A stretch of DNA of 64,000 nucleotides, from contig JADKIZ010000003.1 in NCBI GenBank assembly GCA_016722445.1, positions 89,502-153,501 on the forward strand. Direction: 5' to 3'. This document shows, piece by piece, positions 51,737 to 60,115 of this stretch. The stretch is from Flavobacteriales bacterium. GTDB lineage: Bacteria > Bacteroidota > Bacteroidia > Flavobacteriales_D > Sanyastnellaceae. The position numbers were made by a program, and so were the translations under genes. The notes beneath the pieces were generated by a model. It did no database searches, was not told the DNA's origin, and saw nothing but the letters and a program-made list of their open reading frames with translations. How positions within the stretch are numbered: the stretch's first letter is position 1; each line of letters begins with the position of its first letter.

Positions 51737-52407
51737 ATGGAACATCTACTCACCATGATTTCAGCGTTCTTCGGAGGAACATTTGCTCTATTGGTACAAT
51801 GGTATGTTTTTCGAAATGAAAGACATGGAACTCGAAGTAAGGTTCTGTATTACTTATTGGAAATATATGGAAATATCTATCGGATGAAGAAGCTAAATCC
51901 ATAGATTCAAAATACAGTAAAGTCCTCAATGAACTTGGAATTTTAGAAGTAGATGCAAGAGAAATGAAATCCAAAATCATGTATGAAATCAATCAAGAAG
52001 TATATACGGACGTATTTGATGAACTCGATGATCTAAATGAACATTATCCTAAAATTGTTGATGAACTTTCAAAAGAGAACCCAACACTCGCATACTACAT
52101 CAGTGGTCATGGGAAATCTTTGGATAAAATGATCGGCTACTTGGACAGGATAACAGAGGCTATCAAAAAAGAAGTTCCGAAAAATGAACATCAACAAATT
52201 GATCAAATCTTCACGACGCTTTTTCAGTATAACTTTATTGAAATTGCGATTGATGACATTCGTTCTTCGATTGAACTTTTGAGTAAAAACATATCATTTC
52301 GTGAAGTAAGGAAGGTGAATCAAGTTTTCCATCAAATTGAAGATTTGACTGCAGTCGATGAGGAAATAGAAGCTAGGGTAAAGTCTTTTATTGCCTTAAT
52401 CAAATAA
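51737..52407 (+). CDS. Membrane-anchored helical protein next to the OLD nuclease (frameshift)
   Basis: About 224 residues after repair. One N-terminal membrane helix (LLTMISAFFGGTFALLVQWY) is followed by a long, acidic, helical cytoplasmic part with coiled-coil heptads. The first frame stops at 51904. One base near 51880-51890 joins YGNIYR to SDEEAKSIDSKYSKV, which runs to 52407. No enzymatic motif is seen. It starts 5 bp after the OLD gene. A membrane protein at the end of a defence unit could be an effector or an anchor; the family is not known to me. It ends the co-directional island and converges on the SBBP gene. Confidence 0.6.
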
Positions 52408-52457
52408 TAATGGGCATTAAACTATACAGCTAAAGTGTCTTTGGGCTTGACCGAAAT

Positions 52458-55037
52458 TCAGTCCTTAATCACAAGCAGCTTATGAATGGATTCTTGATTT
52501 TCTGTTTTCGCCCGAATAATGTAGTTTCCTGAAGCCAATTGCTTTATATTTAACATGACATCGCTTCCAACATCGTCAACATGAAATTGATAAACAAGGC
52601 GCCCAATACTGTCGTAAAAGGTAACGTCAATTGCAATTGGGCAAAGACGGTCCAGATACAGAAAATCAATTGCTGGATTCGGATAGAAGATGTTATTCTC
52701 AGATAAACAAGACGAGTTTAAAAATACAACAATTACATTCGATATGCCATTGCATCCATTTTCATCTATAACTTCAAGCCAATAAGTACCAGATTCATCA
52801 ACAGTTATAGATTGGCTGTTCGATCCAATAATTGGCAAACTATCTTGATACCACTGATACGATATATATTCCGTGGATGCGAACAGGACATTCTCCACTT
52901 GAACGATATCTGGAGTTGGAATATCAAAAATACCAACGACCACAGAATCAGTATGAATGCAGCCGAACTCATTGATGGCTGTTACGATGTAAGCCCCTGC
53001 TGTATCTACAACTAGTTGATTGCTGGAACTGCCATTTGACCAGTTTATATACTCAAATTCACCGCTCAGCACAACGGTGAGCGAATCATTTTGACAAAGC
53101 TCAATATAACTTGGCACACTGAAATCAATTGATGGAGTTGGATTGAACAAAATTGGTATTTCATTGGAAGAAATACAACCCACAGAATCTGTCACTTCAA
53201 CTGAATAAATGCCTGATTCATATACCCAAACTTCATCTTGTACTGAACCAGTATTCCATAAGAAAAACTCGCCGGATGTAACTGAAATCATTAGTGAATC
53301 TCCTGCACATAATGAGTCAACATTATTTGAGAGAATAAACTCGGATGAGACTGGATCTACTGATTCTACCAATATTGAATCTGGAAGCCCAAGACATCCA
53401 GCATCCCCAACTGGGTATGCGAAATATACACCAGATTGATTTATTTCTAAAGTATCTGCGCTTTGTAAAAATGCATCTTCAAGAAACCATTGAATTTCGG
53501 CATCACTCAAAGCTTCCAAAACAATATTTTCGTTTGGACATAGCACGGAATCCGAAGATATAATCTCTACATAGGAATTAGTGCAAGCACCCATTTTGTG
53601 TACAAATATTTCATCTAGTCCTGCTGATACCATAATATTACTTCCGCCGTCGGTATTGAAATTCACTTGTTCGCCAAAAGCTCCTGAAGTATAAATATTA
53701 CCATAAACGTCTACAGATGCATAACTATTGTATTCGTCATAAATACCGCCTAATTGTTTAACCCATTGAAAGGCGCCTATGTTATTCAATTTACTAATGT
53801 AAATGTCGTGCTGTCCATGTGAAGTTAAATTTTGTGTATTGTTGCTTGGATCGAAATCAGTGGTGCCGTCAAAGTAACCGCTAGTGTAAATATTACCATA
53901 TTCGTCAAGGTCGATAGACATGCTTTGAACATAGCCATCGCCACCAAATTGTTCAGCCCAATTAAGGTTCCCAAAGGAGTCTAATTTGCAAACGAAAACA
54001 TCTGTTTGTCCAAAGGAAGTTAACTCTGATATATTGCTTCCAGTATCAAAATCAATTGTCCCGTGAAAATTTCCCATCGCATAAATGTTTTCGTTATCGT
54101 CTATTGCGATTGATTGTCCAATCCCACTTGATGCCGCTAAGCCACTAAACTGCTTCGCGAATAAGAAGCTACCAGCTGAATCAAGTTTGAGAATAAAAAT
54201 ATCGTTTGTCCCGGTTGAAGTCAGCGAAAAAACATCAGGGCCGGGATCAAGATCAGCGGTCGAATTGAAGTTGCCTGTTGTATATACATTCTGTTCGGCA
54301 TCTACCCTAATTGCATTTCCGCCATGCACCGTGTTATCTGGTATACCTCCTAATTGTTTTGCCCAAAGAAAGTCACCAAAGTTGTTTAGTTTGACAATAA
54401 AAACACCATAGTCACCGATCGAACTTAAGTAAAATGAATTATTCCCAGGATCGAAATCAACATTTCCCCAGAAAACCCCTGTTGCGTAGACATTTCCAAT
54501 CGAATCAATCGTTATTCCGTAGCTGTTATCAATGTAGCTTCCACCTATCTGCTTAATCCAGACAAAATTTCCGCTTGCGTCAAGTTTTTGTATGAATATG
54601 TCTGTAAACACCGCTGAGGCTAAAGTGAATGTATTTTCACTTGGATCAAAATCAGCATTGCCAGAAAAATATCCTGTGATGTAGACATTTTCAAATGCGT
54701 CGACCGCAATTGAGAATGCCAACGTTCCCATTGTACTTCCGAAGCCCCCGAATCTTGCTGCCCAAATGAAACTACCGTCTGTATCTAACTTACAAACATA
54801 TGCATCCCATGGTCCTTCGGCTGTGAGGTAATATGTATCTATTCCTGGGTCGAAATCAACTGTGCCCTCAAAGCTACCACAGGTGTAAACATTGCCATAG
54901 ACATCAACCGCATTTGAATATCCAATGTCTTGGCCGCTGCCTGAGAACTGTTTAGCCCATTCGAAAGTTTGTGATTGCATAAAAGTGCATGCGCTAACGA
55001 AGAGAATCGTGATAACTGATTTCAAACGAACGTTCAT
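52458..55037 (-). CDS. SBBP-repeat T9SS protein
   Basis: About 859 residues from ATG 55037, which begins the signal peptide (cleavage after MQSQ); the frame is open from 55076. Seven SBBP-type beta-propeller repeats fill about 20-480, each with AVDVYGNVYTCG- or VDFDPG-like signatures. Three Ig/PKD-like domains with Cys and YQWYQD-like segments follow, and a T9SS type A tail (about 790-859) with YPNPAIDFL ends the protein. It is probably displayed at the cell surface, and its ligand is unknown. The -7 box at 55074-55081 gives a short 5' leader. It converges on the defence island and marks its right-hand border. Confidence 0.83.
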   Translation of the reverse strand: MNVRLKSVITILFVSACTFMQSQTFEWAKQFSGSGQDIGYSNAVDVYGNVYTCGSFEGTVDFDPGIDTYYLTAEGPWDAYVCKLDTDGSFIWAARFGGFGSTMGTLAFSIAVDAFENVYITGYFSGNADFDPSENTFTLASAVFTDIFIQKLDASGNFVWIKQIGGSYIDNSYGITIDSIGNVYATGVFWGNVDFDPGNNSFYLSSIGDYGVFIVKLNNFGDFLWAKQLGGIPDNTVHGGNAIRVDAEQNVYTTGNFNSTADLDPGPDVFSLTSTGTNDIFILKLDSAGSFLFAKQFSGLAASSGIGQSIAIDDNENIYAMGNFHGTIDFDTGSNISELTSFGQTDVFVCKLDSFGNLNWAEQFGGDGYVQSMSIDLDEYGNIYTSGYFDGTTDFDPSNNTQNLTSHGQHDIYISKLNNIGAFQWVKQLGGIYDEYNSYASVDVYGNIYTSGAFGEQVNFNTDGGSNIMVSAGLDEIFVHKMGACTNSYVEIISSDSVLCPNENIVLEALSDAEIQWFLEDAFLQSADTLEINQSGVYFAYPVGDAGCLGLPDSILVESVDPVSSEFILSNNVDSLCAGDSLMISVTSGEFFLWNTGSVQDEVWVYESGIYSVEVTDSVGCISSNEIPILFNPTPSIDFSVPSYIELCQNDSLTVVLSGEFEYINWSNGSSSNQLVVDTAGAYIVTAINEFGCIHTDSVVVGIFDIPTPDIVQVENVLFASTEYISYQWYQDSLPIIGSNSQSITVDESGTYWLEVIDENGCNGISNVIVVFLNSSCLSENNIFYPNPAIDFLYLDRLCPIAIDVTFYDSIGRLVYQFHVDDVGSDVMLNIKQLASGNYIIRAKTENQESIHKLLVIKD

Positions 55038-55528
55038 GTTTAACAAAAAGATATTATAATAGCTGAGATGATTCAAATATAGGCAATTCCAGAAATGAGT
55101 GGATAATATAACTGAGAAAATCAGATAGAGAATTTTTTACACTCGATTTCAAGTTGAAGAACATCGTGTTTTGGAGCTGCACTCACCTAAACTCTCCGCA
55201 AAATTCCTCATATCCAGCAACCCCATATACACGAACTTCGATTAGCGTTGCGTCTTGGCGATACGTTTGTTACTCAACATCCCTGAGCCGCTTTCGATTG
55301 GAACTCCATTGCTTAAAGAGACAATGGTCGCGAAAGTGTGTCGCGCTATTTGGTTTACGTGGACTTTGGTGATGCCACAATGTACCGATACAATCCTGTA
55401 AACGACACACTTAAATCCTACAGAAAATCCAACTTGGCCATATTATTTCACCATACAATTCCCTACCTTCGGCTCACCCAACAAAACCTCAATACAACAT
55501 TCCGTAACCCAACCTACCCGCTTGCGTT
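55038..55528. other. Divergent intergenic region, no gene seen
   Basis: These 491 bases separate the SBBP gene (-) from the helical-repeat gene (+). Apart from the promoter box at 55074-55081, I see no RNA gene, hairpin or open frame that looks coding. Confidence 0.5.
55074..55081 (-). promoter_or_regulatory. Bacteroidota-type -7 promoter box of the SBBP gene
   Basis: CAAATATA on + is TATATTTG on -, a full TAnnTTTG match, 36 bp before ATG 55037. No clear -33 box. Confidence 0.5.
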
Positions 55529-57058
55529 ATGACCGATCACTTCACCAAACTTTTCACCATTCTACTTCCTCATGAACAGAAAAAGTGCATTGGATTTTTT
55601 GCCAAACACGATGGCGAAAAGGAAAAGGCGATGTTCATGGAGATGCGAAAACTGAAGGACAAGACGTCGGAAGAATTGGCCGTCAAAATTTATGGCGATA
55701 AACAGAAGGCGACCAACATCAGACAATTGCGGAAACAGGTCACGAATAAATTGGTGGGGTTTGTCCGTGAAAATTTTGTCTCGGAAAGTAAGGGTTCAAC
55801 GAATATCAGACGTTTGCTGGATTTTTCTGATTTTCTCATCAGTCGTTATGCTCCTGCATTGGCTCTCGAATACCTTCTGGAAGCAGAAAACGAAGCAAAA
55901 CAGAATAAGTACTATGAATTGCTTGAAAATATCTACCACTACAAACTGTATCACTCTGTGTCTCTCGGGCTGGATGCCAAATTGGTCTATGAAGAATGGC
56001 AATTGAACCACAAGAGATATCTGTCATACATGCATTTATTGGCTGCGCAAAGCAGTCTCATTCAATTGCTCGATGACCATCGCCGCAAAGGTGTGCTGCC
56101 GCAACAAGATGAACTTTTGAAGGAATTCTACGAACGATTTACATCAGATGCGGAGGAAAAACGCAATCCTGATTTTATGATTGGTGTTGCCAAAATTTTC
56201 AGGCATGTGATGCTCAGCACCAAAGATTATTGGCGTATTGAAAAGGCCGTGAAAGATATTTATGATGATCTTATCGCTCAACAATGTTTCACGTCTCAAC
56301 ATGATGAAGTTAGACGTAACTTCCTGCTTATTCTGGCGCAAGCTTGCTATCGCAACCTAAAATTCGATGAGGCAGAGCTTTATTTGAAAGAGGTACAGAT
56401 GCTCCTGCCCTCGCCTACTCCCAGAAATGATCCGCACTATGCGAAACTGCAATCGATGCGCGCCGCGATTTATACATATACTGATCGTTGTTCTCAAGCC
56501 ATCGAATTACTCCGCAAACAACTGTACGGTCCGGAACCCATCGAGAACGAAGTCGAACGAAACAATATGCAACTGAACCTGGCAGTGAATTATTTCTGTG
56601 TGAAGGATTACCATAGAGCTCTGGAACAATTGAACAAATTGGAAAAATCCGATGAGGAGTATCATAAAATGATGGGTTTGGAATGGAGCTATAAAAAACA
56701 GATGATCGCGATGATCTTATGTCACTGCGCCAACAAATTCGAAGAAGCTGAAAACCGGCTGGAGAACATGTTGGTCTACTTTGATACTTTCCTTGATCAG
56801 GAATTGTATGCACGCGCTAAAGTTTTCATGCAATTCGTGCAAAGGTGGTTCCGCGATCCTGATTTGATCACTAATCCTCGTTTTCATCAGGAAATAAAAG
56901 ATTCACAAATGGGATGGGGTAATAAAGAAGACATTCAGGCCATCTTCTTTTTCTCGTGGTATAGGGCTCACATGCTCGGACAGGATTTTTACGCCACTTT
57001 TCAAGCTCGCATCAAACAAGAAGGACAAAATTGGGACTATCCATTTAGCCTCCCGTAA
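55529..57058 (+). CDS. All-helical TPR-like protein of unknown function
   Basis: 509 residues without signal peptide or membrane helix. Helix pairs run throughout and resemble tetratricopeptide repeats, for example DEAELYLKEVQMLLPSP and the stretch NNMQLNLAVNYFCVKDYHRALEQL. The N-terminal 100 residues contain a Lys-rich segment (KLKDKTSEELAVKIYGDKQK) that could be a small nucleic-acid or protein-binding domain. I recognise no enzyme motif. The frame is intact and long, and codon use resembles its neighbours. A cytoplasmic scaffold is the simplest view. It stands alone between the SBBP gene and the repeat-rich zone. Confidence 0.6.
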   Translation: MTDHFTKLFTILLPHEQKKCIGFFAKHDGEKEKAMFMEMRKLKDKTSEELAVKIYGDKQKATNIRQLRKQVTNKLVGFVRENFVSESKGSTNIRRLLDFSDFLISRYAPALALEYLLEAENEAKQNKYYELLENIYHYKLYHSVSLGLDAKLVYEEWQLNHKRYLSYMHLLAAQSSLIQLLDDHRRKGVLPQQDELLKEFYERFTSDAEEKRNPDFMIGVAKIFRHVMLSTKDYWRIEKAVKDIYDDLIAQQCFTSQHDEVRRNFLLILAQACYRNLKFDEAELYLKEVQMLLPSPTPRNDPHYAKLQSMRAAIYTYTDRCSQAIELLRKQLYGPEPIENEVERNNMQLNLAVNYFCVKDYHRALEQLNKLEKSDEEYHKMMGLEWSYKKQMIAMILCHCANKFEEAENRLENMLVYFDTFLDQELYARAKVFMQFVQRWFRDPDLITNPRFHQEIKDSQMGWGNKEDIQAIFFFSWYRAHMLGQDFYATFQARIKQEGQNWDYPFSLP

Positions 57059-57288
57059 AATTTACGCGACAGAAGTTCGGATATTTCTCCGTAAAAAAAT
57101 CTTAAACCCAAATCATTGTCCGGAATTTCCCCTGCTCCCAGAAAGATTGGCTAATTTGATCATGAACTCACTGAAATTTCTCATTCATTCTTGATGAACG
57201 CTTCAAATAGCATGATTGATTCTAATCATCAATTAATCATTACTGAGACTGTTTCCCAAAATACCCAACAACACCATTGCTTTTCCTT

Positions 57289-57316
57289 CCTACTTTTTTT
57301 CTTGAAAAAAAGTAGG
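57289..57316. repeat. Perfect 12-bp hairpin at the start of a palindromic intergenic element
   Basis: CCTACTTTTTTT and AAAAAAAGTAGG enclose the loop CTTG. It could act as a two-way terminator, but the nearest gene end is 230 bp upstream. It directly precedes the long inverted repeat at 57329-57515 and probably belongs to it. Confidence 0.6.
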
Positions 57317-57328
57317 CAAAAAATTCAA

Positions 57329-57515
57329 GGCTGTTGAGAAAATCCGTGAAATCCTCAACATCTCCGGGCAGACCGCCCCAAAGCTCCTCGTGGTTTTAAA
57401 AATGGCGCAAGTGCTTTTTTACACCCAATTCTACCTGGACATTTTTAAAACCGCTCGTCGCGGGTCGCTCTTTTGCCTTACGATGTTGGGATTTCTGCGA
57501 ATTTTCTCAAAGGCC
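57329..57515. repeat. Long imperfect palindromic element
   Basis: Outer arms of about 34 nt (57329-57362 and 57482-57515) match when one is reverse-complemented, with few differences. Inner arms GGTTTTAAAAATG (57392-57404) and CATTTTTAAAACC (57440-57452) are perfect. The whole can fold as one branched hairpin. The 590 bp around it hold no credible gene. It looks like a non-autonomous repeat of Bacteroidota genomes; that it is repeated elsewhere is inference. Confidence 0.6.
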
Positions 57516-57628
57516 GTTCCCACGAACTTCAAGGCAAGTTCATTCAACAATTTTATGCACATTGGAAGGATTACGGACAATCATTAAATCTTAAACCCGA
57601 ATTCCAAGAAATTTTGGTTCCAATTTTC

Positions 57629-57680
57629 GACTTGACAAAATCGACTTGACAAAATTTTGTCAAGTCGATTTTGTCAAGTC
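57629..57680. promoter_or_regulatory. Perfect 52-bp palindrome with four TTGACAAAA boxes
   Basis: The left 26 bases are exactly the reverse complement of the right 26. Each half has two copies of CTTGACAAAA, so there are four half-sites, two in each direction. It ends 34 bp before the ATG of the XRE-like gene at 57715, a natural place for an operator. The TTGACAA core is shared with the dyad at 36671-36686 before the other XRE gene. Confidence 0.75.
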
Positions 57681-57714
57681 AAATTTGAGCACAAAAAAAC
57701 CAGCCGAAAATCAA

Positions 57715-58241
57715 ATGGCCATTTCCATCAAGAATATACGTGTACAATTGCACCTCAGCCTAGAACAACTTGCTGCATATCTGGGAGTTACACGCAGTCG
57801 TGTCCATCAATTTGAATCCGGTGTTGCCCATGAGTCGGGGAAATCCGGGAAAAAATCGAACACTTATATAAGTTGTTGTCCAATGCCCAAAAGAAAAAGG
57901 TGAAAAGTTCGAAGTATGATGATAAAGGCGAAATTCAAGAAGCTGCAGAATGGCTGGAAAAGAAAAGACAGCAGGCTGAGATTCAGGCGAAGGAACTTGG
58001 CTACCGCCTCGAAGACATGAAAGCGGAATACACAAAATGTATGTCGGCCTTGAATCACATGGCTCAAATACTTGAAGATCCAATGGCAAGCAAGGAAATC
58101 AAAAATTGGATCATAGATATGCAACCCTCATTGATTAGCAGGTCGCAAAAAATAGGTCCAAAAGCACAAGCAAGTATCTTATTGAGCAGAGACGAAGCCC
58201 TGGGAAGGGCATTTGATTGGTCATCGAAAACGGCCAAATAA
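57715..58241 (+). CDS. XRE-like HTH protein with helical C-terminal region (one frameshift)
   Basis: About 175 residues after repair. N-terminal helix-turn-helix: IRVQLHLSLEQLAAYLGV, then TRSRVHQFESG. The frame then breaks at GGGG (about 57837-57840); a fifth G gives GEIREKIEHLYKLLSNAQKKK, which joins the second open frame to its stop at 58241. The C-terminal part is long, charged and helical (EAAEWLEKKRQQAEIQAKELGYRLED), probably coiled coil. ATG 57715 is chosen because the frame upstream runs through the palindrome. The 52-bp palindrome upstream is a likely binding site. It precedes the three tandem copies and may control them, since a dyad with a GTCAAA/TTTGAC core lies before each copy. 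Confidence 0.65.
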
Positions 58242-58496
58242 ATCTGCTGCAAGAAAAAATCGCATAAATAATTTATCCTTTTTCACCTCACGCCATTTTT
58301 CATGTGTCAAAAACCTGCATCCTAAGCAGGACAAATGTTTCAGAAAGTTCTTTTTGAAAATCACATTCTCGTTTTTGAATATCGCACACCTCACGGATTG
58401 GAAAATGCTCCATGCATTCACCGGAAAAACGGATGCTACTTTGCCTCGTCAAACGGCAACGATTTGACAAACAAACGCAAAACCTTTTAACCGTTT

Positions 58497-58911
58497 ATGA
58501 ATTATACTTTTGAACATTTGACTACTATCGCGGCATGTGATGAGTATGTCAACGTCTGCGGTCGCGAAAAGACCGCACAAGAAAACAAGAAGAACAACCT
58601 TTTTGAACGTCTCGAAGCCAATACAGGCACAAGTGATTTGCAACAGCGAATCGATTTCATCAGCCAACGCTATCACTTCAAATGAAGGATTGATTGCCCT
58701 CAATCCACCGGAAGAAGATCTCCAGGGAACTTCAAATCAGTCTCGGGAAATGATCAAGGAACGAGGCATGTTGGAACGCAAAGTCGATCAGATCGGCACC
58801 AATTGGAAGAATGAAATTGCCTTCGAGATCAACCATTGTGATGCACAGATTGCATTGCGCAATGACCTGATCACACAGCTCAACACTTACAAAGCCACCC
58901 TGGCTGCATAA
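58497..58911 (+). pseudogene. Tandem copy 1 of the small coiled-coil gene, frameshifted
   Basis: Same gene as at 59614-60027 but with an extra T at CGCTATCAC (about 58669), an extra C in CTCCAGG and a missing base in CTCGGGAAA. Translation stops after 62 residues at TGA 58683-58685. The remaining sequence is still highly similar to copy 3 and ends at TAA 58909-58911. The first 60 residues differ a little more from the other copies (N and F in place of T and L), so this is the oldest or most diverged copy. Confidence 0.75.
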
Positions 58912-58937
58912 ACGTAGCACAACCGCCGAATTGGGAG

Positions 58938-58959
58938 GAAGGATCAAACAAGGTCCTTC
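58938..58959 (+). terminator. Hairpin at the end of tandem unit 1
   Basis: GAAGGATC pairs with GGTCCTTC (one G-T) around AAACAA, followed by TTTCC. It is repeated after copies 2 and 3; the loop differs in copy 2 while the stem is kept. Confidence 0.5.
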
Positions 58960-59055
58960 TTTCCAGAGGCGATGGCACCACCCAAATACAGAAAGCTAAA
59001 CCACTCGTCAAACGACAACGATTTGACAAACAAACGCAAAACCTTTTAACCGTTT

Positions 59056-59469
59056 ATGACATATACCTTTGACCATTTGACTACCATCGCGGCATGTGAT
59101 GAGTATGTCAACGACTGCGGTCGCGAAAAGACCGCACAAGAAAACAAGAAGAATAACCTTCTTGAACGTCTCGAAGCCAATTCAGGCACAAGTGATTTGC
59201 AACAGCGAATCGATTTCATCAGCCAACGCTATCACTTCAAATGAAGGATTAATTGCCTCAATCCACCGGAAGAAGATCTCAGAGAACTTCAAATCAGTCT
59301 CGGAGAAATGATCAAGGAACGAGGAATGTTGGAACGCAAAGTCGATCAGATCGGCACCAATTGGAAGAATGAAATTGCTTTCGAGATCAACCATTGTGAT
59401 GCACAGATTGCATTGCGCAATGACCTGATCACACAGCTCAACACTTACAAAGCCACCCTGGCCGCGTAG
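59056..59469 (+). pseudogene. Tandem copy 2 of the small coiled-coil gene, frameshifted
   Basis: It shares the extra T at CGCTATCAC with copy 1 and has a C missing in TTGCCTCAAT about 30 bases later, so the net length is unchanged. Between the two changes the frame reaches TGA, so translation should end after 62 residues. Otherwise it is almost identical to copy 3. A short N-terminal product of 62 residues is common to copies 1 and 2. Confidence 0.75.
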
Positions 59470-59495
59470 TCGTAGCACAACCGCCGAATTGGGAG

Positions 59496-59517
59496 GAAGG
59501 ATCAAAATGGGTCCTTC
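59496..59517 (+). terminator. Hairpin at the end of tandem unit 2
   Basis: GAAGGATC and GGTCCTTC enclose the loop AAAATG; TTTCC follows. The loop differs from units 1 and 3 while the stem is unchanged. Confidence 0.5.
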
Positions 59518-59613
59518 TTTCCAGAGGCGATGGCACCACCCAAATACTGAAAGCTAAACCACGCGTCAAACGACAACGATTTGACAAACAAACGCAAAAC
59601 CTTTTAACCGTTT

Positions 59614-60027
59614 ATGACATATACCTTTGACCATTTGACTACCATCGCGGCATGTGATGAGTATGTCAACGACTGCGGCCGCGAAAAGACCGCACAAGAA
59701 AACAAGAAGAATAACCTTCTTGAACGTCTCGAAGCCAATTCAGGCACAAGTGATTTGCAACAGCGAATCGATTTCATCAGCCAACGCATCACTTCAAATG
59801 AAGGATTGATTGCCCTCAATCCACCGGAAGAAGATCTCAGGGAACTTCAAATCAGTCTCGGAGAAATGATCAAGGAACGAGGAATGTTGGAACGCAAAGT
59901 CGATCAGATCGGCACCAATTGGAAGAATGAAATTGCTTTCGAGATCAACCATTGTGATGCACAGATTGCATTGCGCAATGACCTGATCACACAGCTCAAC
60001 ACTTACAAAGCCACCCTGGCCGCGTAG
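59614..60027 (+). CDS. Small coiled-coil protein, intact tandem copy 3
   Basis: 137 residues, the only unbroken copy of three. It has no signal peptide or membrane helix. The sequence is polar, rich in Glu, Asn and Leu, and mostly helical with heptad-like spacing (LQQRIDFISQRITSNEG, LQISLGEMIKERGMLERKVD). A WKNEIAFEINHCDAQIALR stretch and a final ATLAA follow. I recognise no family. The GTCAAA/TTTGAC dyad upstream and the hairpin downstream make each unit a self-contained transcription cassette. Location after an XRE-like gene suggests mobile-element or phage ancestry, which is inference. Confidence 0.6.
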   Translation: MTYTFDHLTTIAACDEYVNDCGREKTAQENKKNNLLERLEANSGTSDLQQRIDFISQRITSNEGLIALNPPEEDLRELQISLGEMIKERGMLERKVDQIGTNWKNEIAFEINHCDAQIALRNDLITQLNTYKATLAA

Positions 60028-60053
60028 TCGTAGCACAACCGCCGAATTGGGAG

Positions 60054-60075
60054 GAAGGATCAAACAAGGTCCTTC
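60054..60075 (+). terminator. Hairpin at the end of tandem unit 3
   Basis: Same stem and loop as in unit 1 (GAAGGATC, AAACAA, GGTCCTTC), 26 bp after the stop codon and followed by TTTCC. Confidence 0.5.
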
Positions 60076-60115
60076 TTTCCAGAGGCGGGAACTCCACCTC
60101 TAAAACCTTAATCCC

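Larger units (their letters stand above)
58445..60087 (+). repeat. Three tandem direct copies of a unit of about 558 bp
   Basis: Unit starts at about 58445, 59004 and 59562 (spacing 559 and 558). Each has a leader with a GTCAAA/TTTGAC dyad (first at 58448-58468), the string AACCTTTTAACCGTTTATGA at the start codon, a reading frame of about 414 bp, and a hairpin followed by TTTCC. Copies are nearly identical. The third unit ends at about 60087 where the sequence changes to GGGAACTCC. Confidence 0.92.

Noticed and set aside
58445..60087. CRISPR array
   Set aside because: The repeat unit is about 558 bp and contains a gene. There are no short regular repeats with variable spacers and no cas genes.
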